Source: Candidatus Saccharimonadota bacterium (GTDB taxonomy: Bacteria > Patescibacteriota > Saccharimonadia > Saccharimonadales > Saccharimonadaceae). Taken from it: a stretch of DNA of 5,410 nt. Made by a program: the position numbers and the translations under genes. Numbering within the stretch: the stretch's first letter is position 1; each line of letters starts with the position of its first letter. Below are positions 1 through 5,410 of the stretch, piece after piece. The stretch lies in contig JAFOHW010000056.1 in NCBI GenBank assembly GCA_017421685.1, positions 1-5,410 of the forward strand. Reading direction: 5' to 3'. Below the pieces are notes generated by a model. The model had not been told where the DNA came from. It saw nothing but the letters and a program-made list of their open reading frames with translations, and made no database searches.

Positions 1-1
1 T

Positions 2-217
2 CTAATTTCTAATTCTCTCATAAAACCAGGAGCTTCCGTTGTCGACGCCGGAACTTCTAGCGAAAACGGAATCATAAAAGGCGACCTCGCCGAAGAGGTC
101 TACGCCCGCTCCGACCTCTCCGCTATTACCCCCAAAATCGGTGGCGTCGGCCCCCTGACTATCTCCTGTCTCTTTGACCACGTAATCCAGGCCACAAAAA
201 GAGGCGCTAAGTTCTAA
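2..217 (+). CDS. folD: FolD, methylenetetrahydrofolate dehydrogenase/cyclohydrolase (3' end only)
   Basis: This is the C-terminal 71 residues of a gene entering from the left edge; the start is outside the window and FolD is usually about 280-300 residues. FolD is a cytosolic bifunctional enzyme that oxidises 5,10-methylene-THF to methenyl-THF with NAD(P)+ and hydrolyses it to 10-formyl-THF. The visible part carries the family's closing landmarks: IKPGASVVDAGTS (the conserved KPGA-V-D-G strand of the nucleotide-binding fold), then KGDL, then SAITPKIGGVGPLTI, followed by the final helix LFDHVIQATK. The usual PGGVGPMT signature has Ile in place of its first Pro and Leu in place of Met. The frame is open from base 2 and stops with TAA at 215-217. 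The stop lies in the loop of a hairpin that serves the convergent lipoprotein gene. The motif order makes the family call secure; catalytic residues in the N-terminal domain are not visible. Confidence 0.93.
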   Translation, partial: LISNSLIKPGASVVDAGTSSENGIIKGDLAEEVYARSDLSAITPKIGGVGPLTISCLFDHVIQATKRGAKF

Positions 218-230
218 AGAACCTAGCGCC
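194..230 (-). terminator. Intrinsic terminator of the lipoprotein gene, embedded in the end of folD
   Basis: The arms GGCGCTA (203-209) and TAGCGCC (224-230) are perfect complements. Inside them GTTC (211-214) pairs with GAAC (219-222) after one A/C mismatch, leaving a TAAA loop (215-218). Read on the minus strand, the stem is followed by TCTTTTTGT (202-194), a good oligo-U tract. Read on the plus strand it is followed by AAAGCAAG, with no U tract. It therefore best fits termination of leftward transcription from the lipoprotein gene, whose stop is 24 bases upstream of the stem. The hairpin may still slow or protect the folD transcript end. Confidence 0.82.
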
Positions 231-241
231 AAAGCAAGTAG
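231..241 (+). repeat. 11-base inverted repeat, left copy (flanks lipoprotein gene)
   Basis: AAAGCAAGTAG occurs here directly after the terminator stem, and its exact reverse complement lies at 1252-1262 in the leader of the lipoprotein gene. The two copies bracket that gene in inverted orientation. No transposase, target-site duplication or longer homology is visible, so this may be chance or the remnant of a duplicated regulatory segment. Confidence 0.35.
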
Positions 242-253
242 GACAAATGAAGG

Positions 254-1216
254 CTACTCGATAACGACCACGTCTCCTCCTCTTATCCAATAAACCCCAG
301 GAGAAACATCAGAAAAATCGTAAACCGCATACCCTTCTCTTGTCAACTCTCCCTCCAGATCATATTTACTGCCCATTCTTTCGCAGTTATACCACGCAGA
401 GTTCGCTACGACCTCAATCTCGTAATATTGCGTCCCCTCATACCAAGTAAGAAGGTAGGTCTCATTGTACTCTAATCCTCCGAAACCATCGGAAGCCTGA
501 TTCCCATCGAGATCGCAAACACAAACCCTTCCTATCTCATCGCGCGTAAATTCGACATAATCACCAGGAGTAACCCCAGTATAAATCCTCCAACCAGTGG
601 TAGTAGAACCGCCACCAAGTTCGCTCGGAACCTGACTTTGATGCACGCAAAGACCATAGCTATGAAACTCAACATCATAGAGCTCAAGAGTAGGGACATG
701 ATCAGACGCATATCCAATAATCATGTCGTCCCTACTTATGACAGGAACGACAACATCGCCAATCGATATACACCAAAACCCCTTCCCTCTATCTTTGTCA
801 AGCGTAGCATAAAAACACTGATAAACGCCATTATCAATAAGGGTATCACTCGTTCCCGCACTATAGGTCGCCGGATTAGTACTGCCGTTAATAGGTACAC
901 CAGTAATGGAGTACATCGTGCCATCTCGAACCAAACATATGCAGCCACCAGTGGATCTTACCCCTTCCTCGGTAGTAAAAAACATCGCCAATTCATCCTC
1001 GGGAGGACTCTGTTCTGGGGTCTCAAGGACCTCCTCTACGACCTCCTCTTCCGGAGCCTCCTCGACAGGCTCCTCCGGAATCGTCTCGCTCGACTCCTCC
1101 GTCTCGACAGGGACAGGCTCTTCCTCCACCGCAGTGGAGTTTCCCTGGGCACACCCAGTGATAAGAACCAAACTCAAGGCCAACACGATTCCTAGCAAAA
1201 CCCTCAGATTTTTCAT
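254..1216 (-). CDS. Cysteine-rich lipoprotein with Glu/Pro stalk, function unknown
   Basis: The product has 320 residues. The start is ATG at 1214-1216: a strong ribosome site (GAAGGAG) sits 6 bases upstream and MKNLRVLLGIVLALSLVL is a textbook signal peptide. A TTG ten codons further upstream would only add a hydrophilic extension before it. The lipobox is LITGC, so Cys22 should be lipidated and the protein anchored to the outer face of the membrane. Residues 31-75 form an acidic Glu/Pro/Val-rich spacer, a typical flexible stalk. Residues 86-320 are a compact, Gly/Tyr/Trp-rich domain with eight cysteines (92, 94, 134, 149, 190, 232, 234, 278). Two parts resemble each other: CIC at 92-94 with GFWCISIGDVVV at 146-157, and CVC at 232-234 with GVYWIRGGDVVV at 307-318. 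This suggests a tandem beta-rich repeat. I recognise no named family. It has its own promoter and is convergent with folD. A surface-binding or adhesion role is possible but only inferred from architecture. Confidence 0.87.
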   Translation of the reverse strand: MKNLRVLLGIVLALSLVLITGCAQGNSTAVEEEPVPVETEESSETIPEEPVEEAPEEEVVEEVLETPEQSPPEDELAMFFTTEEGVRSTGGCICLVRDGTMYSITGVPINGSTNPATYSAGTSDTLIDNGVYQCFYATLDKDRGKGFWCISIGDVVVPVISRDDMIIGYASDHVPTLELYDVEFHSYGLCVHQSQVPSELGGGSTTTGWRIYTGVTPGDYVEFTRDEIGRVCVCDLDGNQASDGFGGLEYNETYLLTWYEGTQYYEIEVVANSAWYNCERMGSKYDLEGELTREGYAVYDFSDVSPGVYWIRGGDVVVIE

Positions 1217-1220
1217 TTCG

Positions 1221-1229
1221 ATCTCCTTC
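1221..1229 (-). promoter_or_regulatory. Ribosome binding site of the lipoprotein gene
   Basis: On the minus strand GAAGGAGAT ends four bases before the ATG at 1216, with GGAG 6 bases from it. This is a near-ideal Shine-Dalgarno sequence and decides the start at 1216 over the upstream in-frame TTG at 1246, which has no comparable site. Confidence 0.85.
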
Positions 1230-1251
1230 ACTCTCGAAGTTGCCAAAAAAA

Positions 1252-1262
1252 CTACTTGCTTT
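1252..1262 (-). repeat. 11-base inverted repeat, right copy
   Basis: On the minus strand this reads AAAGCAAGTAG, identical to the plus-strand copy at 231-241. It lies in the 5' leader of the lipoprotein gene, just before a run of six T (1250-1245). In both copies a GAAC-(C/T)-TA stretch precedes the repeat (at 219-225 on the left, at 1269-1263 on the right), separated by different spacing. Confidence 0.35.
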
Positions 1263-1271
1263 TAAGTTCCA

Positions 1272-1291
1272 AAAGGCCAAAATCAGCCTTT
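1272..1291 (-). other. Stem-loop at the predicted 5' end of the lipoprotein mRNA
   Basis: On the minus strand AAAGGC (1291-1286) pairs with GCCTTT (1277-1272) around an 8-base loop, followed by TGG rather than a long U tract. With the -10 box ending at 1300, transcription should start near 1293, placing the stem almost at the mRNA's first base. That fits a 5' stabilising hairpin or a weak attenuator. It could also be a poor terminator for the upstream operon. The stem is short, so its biological reality is uncertain. Confidence 0.42.
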
Positions 1292-1299
1292 ATATCACA

Positions 1300-1328
1300 A
1301 TTGTAACACATTATGCTAATTAAGTCAA
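1300..1328 (-). promoter_or_regulatory. Sigma70-type extended -10 promoter for the lipoprotein gene
   Basis: On the minus strand TTGACT (1328-1323) and TACAAT (1305-1300) are separated by exactly 17 bases, and TGT directly before the -10 box supplies the TGn extension. Each hexamer differs from consensus (TTGACA, TATAAT) at one position. The promoter begins 17 bases after the stop of the VirB6-like gene and gives a leader of roughly 77 bases. It implies that the lipoprotein gene can be transcribed strongly and separately from the operon upstream. Confidence 0.8.
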
Positions 1329-1345
1329 ACTAATCGACGTATTCT

Positions 1346-4300
1346 CTATATCGCCTGTCGACCAGAAGTAACCCTAGCCCTATTAATAAGTCTTCTAGCT
1401 TCAGGGTCTAATTTGTTTCTTAAGTCAATGTTCGTAGCAAGGTCGTCAGAAGCGGTTATCAAAGCCGTCCTGCTCCCAGTATTAAGAAGTCTCCCCACAG
1501 TAGAAGAGTTCAAATTCGCTAATTGTTCTCCGCTCAAAGCAACGTCATTTCTATGTCCAAGCATATCATTTACCTCATTTATTGCGCTTTGCTCAGTTAA
1601 TTGTGAAGCAGCCTGGACTAGTTGAGCAGTGCTCATCACATGACTACCATTCGCTTTGATTTCCGCCAATGCCTTGTCATCTAGCCCATTCACGAAATCT
1701 GCCCCCTTAGATTTAGCATATTCACTTAACGTATTCGCACCAGTTCCACCCACAAAAGTATTATAATCAACTCCACGACCTTTCTTCCCATAAGCTTTTA
1801 AAATTTTATTATTCGAACCAGCAAGAGTACTCATGACGCCAGTCATATTGCTTACATTGTTAGTCCTAAGCATATCATAAATATCTGATTCCATCCCATT
1901 CGATTCCATTGCTTGAATAAGTGCGCTCATCCTCTGTTCGCCATCATCATTGCCCAGCCAACTCCCGGCACTATCAACTTGTTCCTTAAGCTTATCGTAG
2001 CCCATATTCGCAAACTGCTCCTGATACCCCTTTAAAGCTTGTGCTTTCTTGTCAGCCTCCAGTCTACTTCCAAAAATACCGTTATTTAGAAGATCATTCT
2101 GTGCGCCAAGCGTAGCCTGATCGCTCCTATATTGAGCCCTAGCCCGAGCTACCCCTCTTTTTCCTCCACGCATTAACGTGCCTAATCTTCCTAATTCCCT
2201 AGGTTTACCACTAATGGGACCAATTCCCGCTTTTAATTTAGTATTCCACATTTTTCCGGATTCTTGCAAATTCTTATATCCTTCACTATCTCGCATTCTC
2301 TTTGAAGCCCCACCACTAACAGTTTTCCCAAGCCCAGCCAGCGTCCCCCCAACCTTCCCCATCGCCGAGAACGAGCCCTTTAATACTGTTGGAATAAAGA
2401 ATATTGGCGCAACCCCAATAATCATCGCCGTGAACAAATTAAGAAATCCTCCGTCGGCAGAAGTTTTGAGTAATAATTTCGATATATAATTACCCGCTCC
2501 TACTAACAAACTACTAACCGGGTACACCAATAACAGTCCAGAAAACAGTTTCCACCATCTTTCGAACATTTTCTTCATATTCGGTAGCATATAACAGATG
2601 ACCGCTAATGGTGAAGCTACTATTAAAACAATTATCGCAGCTTCTCTTACAGAGAGAAGAATAAACAAGAAAAACAAAGATATAATTATCGATAAAGCTG
2701 ACACTAATGCGGTAAGCAGAATCGCCGGATTAGCGAATATAACTGGAACCGCCACTATTGAAGCAATTAATGCAGCTGGTATAAACCCTGCAAGACCAAC
2801 ACTTTTACTGGGGCCAGAAGTAGCAAGCTGAAGACTAACTTCTCCATCTGCCGGCGGAAGACTGCTAAATAGCCCCTGAAAACTAACCCCGAAAACGTTC
2901 GATAAATCCACTAATAGAACACAGATTAAATACGAAAGATTTATTAAAATCGCAGATACAATTAGTTTCGGCAATATCTTCTTAATCCCATAATTATCAA
3001 TCCCCACCCCAGTAAGTTGCGAGAATATTACAACGAGAAGAAGAATTATAAACGCAATATTTCCAATATCCCGGAAAGTCCCCCAAGCTTGCCGTATATT
3101 ACTGACCCCCTCCTCATCCTCCCCACTAAACAATAATGAAGAATTAACTTGTAGCCTCGGTCCAACATAATCACTATAAATAGTCTGCGAAGAATCAGCC
3201 AAGAAATCTAAAACTGGACAAATAATCCACGCTAACGCCTTCGCCCCTCCCGCGCTCATACAAGTCACTTCTCCCTCGCCAGCTTCTCCATCAACCGTAG
3301 AACCAGCAATCGCCTCCTGAATCGCCCCCTCATCATAATCAGTCCGCATCTTGTTAATCTCGCCAATTAAATCGTTATAGCTTAACTTATTTGATGCGTT
3401 TAAATACCCATTGCCACCAACTCCAACAACCAATTTCGATGTTTCATCATGATAGGATGGCGGACTAACTTTCGTTTTTTCTATCTCTCCAGTTTCTTCA
3501 TTAAGCCAAGTTATCGTCTTTCCGCTAGCCTGGTCACTACTAACATTCGCACCAAAATACCCAGTTAAATATCGTTGATACAAAATCCTCTTAGTTGCAT
3601 CTTGCTTATTATCCCCTATTGTAAATTTACCCGGAGTAGACATTGTTCCGTTAGATATATAATTAAGCCCTTTTCTTAAAAACGTAGAGCTACGTTTACC
3701 TTCACCATATAATTCAGTCGAAGTCGACTCAACTGCTCCAGTAAAACTAAGATTATTCGACGTCCCACTCCTCAATAAAACCCAGCAATGATCTACCGGA
3801 TCCTGCCCTCTTGTATTGTTCATACACGCCTGCCTGACTAATTCCATCAAAGAATCCCCGTTGAAATTAGTTGGGTTTGCAGAGTTTTCAGCATCAAGGT
3901 TAGATTCCCCTCCTCCGCCAGTCACAAATTGTATCTTAGTATTGCTTTGTGCCGTCTTAAAACCATTACTGATTTGCGAATTGCCACTCGCACCACTACC
4001 ATCAACAGTACTATATCTCCCATCCTTATTTTTGCAAACTGTATTAGTTTTATGACTTCCTGATTGACCTTCTATCGTATACATTACTGCATAACACTTT
4101 CCTAAATCCGAAGACAAATCAGGAATATCATATCCCATATTTCTTAAACCGTTTACAATCTCAACATCATCACCCTTCGGCGGAACCCCTTTAGAATATT
4201 TATTTCCAAAAAGCGTACTACTTAATTTAAAAACTGAATGGTATTTCGTAATTCCACTTTCAGAAGTTTTTCCAGCTTTCATAAAATCGTCACATTTTAT

Positions 4301-4624
4301 TCCATTAACGCCATCCCCAAAAACGTTTGTTGTGTCATAATTTCCGTTTTGCATACCAGTAATTAATGGCGTCCGTGCAGAATGCGTAGAGCCATCTAAT
4401 AGCGAAGCTACGTCTTTATAGTCACTAGGTTTAATTTTTTGTTTCATCGTCAAACTATAACAATTTTGTACCCCCTGCATCACCATCTTCTTTTCTAATA
4501 AACCAGAAACATTAACCGTTCCTCCTGCCGCAAAAACTCTTCCACCCCCTATAAAACAAAAACTAAAAACAAAACAAACTAACGCCAAAAGGATTTTTAT
4601 CTTTTTGTTTATTTTTCTACTCAT
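1346..4624 (-). CDS. VirB6/TrbL-like polytopic protein of a type IV secretion-like system, with large outer domain
   Basis: The product has 1092 residues. The start is ATG at 4622-4624, with MSRKINKKIK plus a hydrophobic stretch ending VFAAGG (residues 1-33) forming a cleavable signal peptide. Residues 34-455 are hydrophilic and outside, with cysteines at 55, 111, 177, 197, 267 and 280 that could form disulfides. A semi-hydrophobic WIICPVLDFLA segment lies at 466-476. Membrane helices are predicted near 516-538, 550-576, 608-630, 634-658, 660-682, 692-715 and 728-750. Seven helices from an outside N-terminus put the basic MKKMFERWWK loop (683-692) and the Lys/Arg/Gly-rich tail (751-1092) in the cytoplasm, which agrees with the positive-inside rule. 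The core VREAAIIVLIVASPLAVICY followed by MLPN...WWKLF resembles the TrbL/VirB6 channel subunits seen in CPR bacteria. VirB6 proper is about 300 residues, so both ends are large additions. It is coupled to the upstream gene by an 8-base overlap. The family assignment is from motif memory; the translocated substrate (DNA, protein or pilus) is unknown. Confidence 0.8.
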   Translation of the reverse strand: MSRKINKKIKILLALVCFVFSFCFIGGGRVFAAGGTVNVSGLLEKKMVMQGVQNCYSLTMKQKIKPSDYKDVASLLDGSTHSARTPLITGMQNGNYDTTNVFGDGVNGIKCDDFMKAGKTSESGITKYHSVFKLSSTLFGNKYSKGVPPKGDDVEIVNGLRNMGYDIPDLSSDLGKCYAVMYTIEGQSGSHKTNTVCKNKDGRYSTVDGSGASGNSQISNGFKTAQSNTKIQFVTGGGGESNLDAENSANPTNFNGDSLMELVRQACMNNTRGQDPVDHCWVLLRSGTSNNLSFTGAVESTSTELYGEGKRSSTFLRKGLNYISNGTMSTPGKFTIGDNKQDATKRILYQRYLTGYFGANVSSDQASGKTITWLNEETGEIEKTKVSPPSYHDETSKLVVGVGGNGYLNASNKLSYNDLIGEINKMRTDYDEGAIQEAIAGSTVDGEAGEGEVTCMSAGGAKALAWIICPVLDFLADSSQTIYSDYVGPRLQVNSSLLFSGEDEEGVSNIRQAWGTFRDIGNIAFIILLLVVIFSQLTGVGIDNYGIKKILPKLIVSAILINLSYLICVLLVDLSNVFGVSFQGLFSSLPPADGEVSLQLATSGPSKSVGLAGFIPAALIASIVAVPVIFANPAILLTALVSALSIIISLFFLFILLSVREAAIIVLIVASPLAVICYMLPNMKKMFERWWKLFSGLLLVYPVSSLLVGAGNYISKLLLKTSADGGFLNLFTAMIIGVAPIFFIPTVLKGSFSAMGKVGGTLAGLGKTVSGGASKRMRDSEGYKNLQESGKMWNTKLKAGIGPISGKPRELGRLGTLMRGGKRGVARARAQYRSDQATLGAQNDLLNNGIFGSRLEADKKAQALKGYQEQFANMGYDKLKEQVDSAGSWLGNDDGEQRMSALIQAMESNGMESDIYDMLRTNNVSNMTGVMSTLAGSNNKILKAYGKKGRGVDYNTFVGGTGANTLSEYAKSKGADFVNGLDDKALAEIKANGSHVMSTAQLVQAASQLTEQSAINEVNDMLGHRNDVALSGEQLANLNSSTVGRLLNTGSRTALITASDDLATNIDLRNKLDPEARRLINRARVTSGRQAI

Positions 4625-5410
4625 TTTCTATATTTTCCTCCTCAATTACCTCAACTTCGCTATTTTCTTCTCCATAGACTAAAGATCTAAGCCCATAAAT
4701 CCCACTATATACCGAATATTCGCAATTATTTAAAGTAGCCTGCAAAGTCCAATAATCCTCACTTATCGCTGTAACTAGCTCCACATTATTCCCCTCAACG
4801 TCTCTCTCTGCCGCACAGTTATAGTCAATCCGCCCATCCTTTAAACATCCTGCTTCCTCATATTCAATAACATAATCCATCTCCGCTCTTGCTAAATTGC
4901 TTGCTGTATCGTAATAATTAGTTTCAAAAACCTCCGACAAATCCCTATAAACCCCCAATCTTTCTTCAATCAAATCCCCCACAGCTCCATCCCCTCCCAA
5001 AACATAAGCATTCAAAACATCAGACCGGTTAACGACTGCTCCGCTATAATAATTCGCAACAATATTGAACTTCGCATTATACTCCTCCAGCCACTGAGTT
5101 GTTGATTCATCCTCCTTCTTTGCTTCCAGCATTAAATTATAAAACTCTCCATAATAATTTTTTAAATTAGTTAGATAAGTAGTTCGCTCATCCCCACTGA
5201 GTTCTTCTAAAGCCTTCTCAAAATACGGCTCATTATCCTCATTAAATGCCCCCTCAATCTTATCCGTCTTATTCTCTCCGTACAAGAAATAATTCGCATA
5301 TCGATTAAATGAATTTTGAACATTCGCGCCAACTCCACCTTGCCCCCTTCCGAAAATCACGAACAATAACAAACTAAGCGCTAAAACAATCGCAAAAATA
5401 ATTACAATAA
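4617..5410 (-). CDS. Single-pass membrane-anchored protein in the secretion-like operon, function unknown (5' end outside window)
   Basis: The reading frame stays open to the right edge, so 263 residues are visible and the true start is not seen. A TTG at 5370-5372 lies in the middle of the membrane helix and is not a credible start. The visible N-terminus IVIIFAIVLALSLLLFVIFG (residues 1-20) is a membrane helix followed by GRGQGG. The remainder is hydrophilic, acidic, Tyr/Asn-rich and probably helical, with cysteines at visible residues 188, 198 and 229. It ends in a Glu-rich tail (EVEVIEEENIENE). The topology suggests a cytoplasmic N-terminus and an outer domain. It ends with TAG at 4617-4619, 8 bases inside the next gene (ATGAGTAG), so the two are co-translated. 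Position and topology would suit a VirB8-like or other accessory subunit, but no family motif is recognised and that role is not claimed. Confidence 0.85.
   Translation of the reverse strand, partial: IVIIFAIVLALSLLLFVIFGRGQGGVGANVQNSFNRYANYFLYGENKTDKIEGAFNEDNEPYFEKALEELSGDERTTYLTNLKNYYGEFYNLMLEAKKEDESTTQWLEEYNAKFNIVANYYSGAVVNRSDVLNAYVLGGDGAVGDLIEERLGVYRDLSEVFETNYYDTASNLARAEMDYVIEYEEAGCLKDGRIDYNCAAERDVEGNNVELVTAISEDYWTLQATLNNCEYSVYSGIYGLRSLVYGEENSEVEVIEEENIENE
4637..4643 (-). promoter_or_regulatory. Ribosome binding site of the VirB6-like gene, inside the upstream gene
   Basis: On the minus strand GAGGAGG lies 12 bases before the ATG at 4624, a strong Shine-Dalgarno match at somewhat long spacing. 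It is formed by Glu codons (GAG GAG GAA) in the acidic tail of the upstream protein. This places it within coding sequence and supports translational coupling of the two genes. Confidence 0.7.

Noticed and set aside
2..232. Minus-strand 76-codon open frame opposite the left edge
   Set aside because: It is antisense to the FolD C-terminus, whose plus-strand motifs are unmistakable. Its product has no family features, and it crosses the terminator hairpin.
532..948. Two minus-strand frames (532-717 and 736-948) with hydrophobic, membrane-like stretches
   Set aside because: They are alternative frames inside the lipoprotein gene on the same strand, lack ribosome sites, and their hydrophobicity is a frame-shift by-product.
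638..1195. Plus-strand 185-codon open frame
   Set aside because: It lies antisense within the lipoprotein gene. Its Arg/Leu-rich product is what the complement of Glu-rich codons gives, and the minus-strand frame has a signal peptide, lipobox, ribosome site and promoter.
1217..1246. TTG at 1244-1246 as the start of the lipoprotein gene
   Set aside because: It would add ten hydrophilic residues before the signal peptide and place the GAAGGAG site inside the gene; the ATG at 1216 has ideal spacing.
906..1280. Frames at 906-1265 (+) and 1023-1280 (-) around the lipoprotein start
   Set aside because: Both are low-complexity Ser/Thr- or Gly/Arg-rich shadows of the Glu/Pro stalk codons, and the minus-strand one covers the promoter-proximal leader without a ribosome site of its own.
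1413..4055. Plus-strand frames at 1413-1625, 2178-2489, 2598-2831 and 3816-4055
   Set aside because: All are short, antisense to the 1092-residue VirB6-like gene, and have no recognisable domains or promoters.
4617..5372. The right-hand gene starting at TTG 5370-5372
   Set aside because: The same frame continues to the window edge and encodes the first half of a membrane helix (IVIIFAIVLALS), so the true start is outside the window.

Overview
The window looks like chromosomal DNA from a candidate-phyla-radiation bacterium, most likely a Saccharibacteria (TM7) relative. The assignment rests mainly on a very large, signal-peptide-bearing, VirB6/TrbL-like membrane protein of the kind found in the type IV secretion/pilus-like clusters of that group. 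Tryptophan is encoded by TGG and the reading frames close normally with TAG or TAA, so nothing points to a recoded lineage. The taxonomic call is inference from protein style, not from a marker gene.

Layout from left to right. Positions 2-217 (+) are the last 71 codons of folD (methylene-tetrahydrofolate dehydrogenase/cyclohydrolase), which runs in from outside the window. A strong hairpin at 203-230 straddles its stop codon. The oligo-T side of this hairpin faces the convergent minus-strand gene, so it reads as that gene's terminator. Positions 254-1216 (-) encode a 320-residue lipoprotein with a Glu/Pro-rich stalk and a cysteine-rich, apparently duplicated outer domain. It has its own near-consensus extended -10 promoter (1300-1328) and a 5'-leader hairpin (1272-1291). 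Positions 1346-4624 (-) encode the 1092-residue VirB6/TrbL-like protein. It overlaps by 8 bases the end of an upstream minus-strand gene (4617 to the right window edge) for a single-pass membrane-anchored protein of unknown function, whose 5' end lies outside the window.

The two right-hand genes form a translationally coupled pair transcribed leftward and probably belong to a larger secretion, DNA-uptake or pilus operon continuing to the right. The lipoprotein gene lies downstream on the same strand but has its own promoter, so it may be expressed independently. Its link to the membrane machine is only positional. Base composition drops sharply from the folD/lipoprotein part (sampled 60-base rows about 58-62% GC) to the secretion pair (a sampled row at its junction 23% GC). 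The only non-coding stretches are 218-253 and 1217-1345, both under 130 bases. No RNA gene, CRISPR array, insertion sequence or transposase gene is visible.
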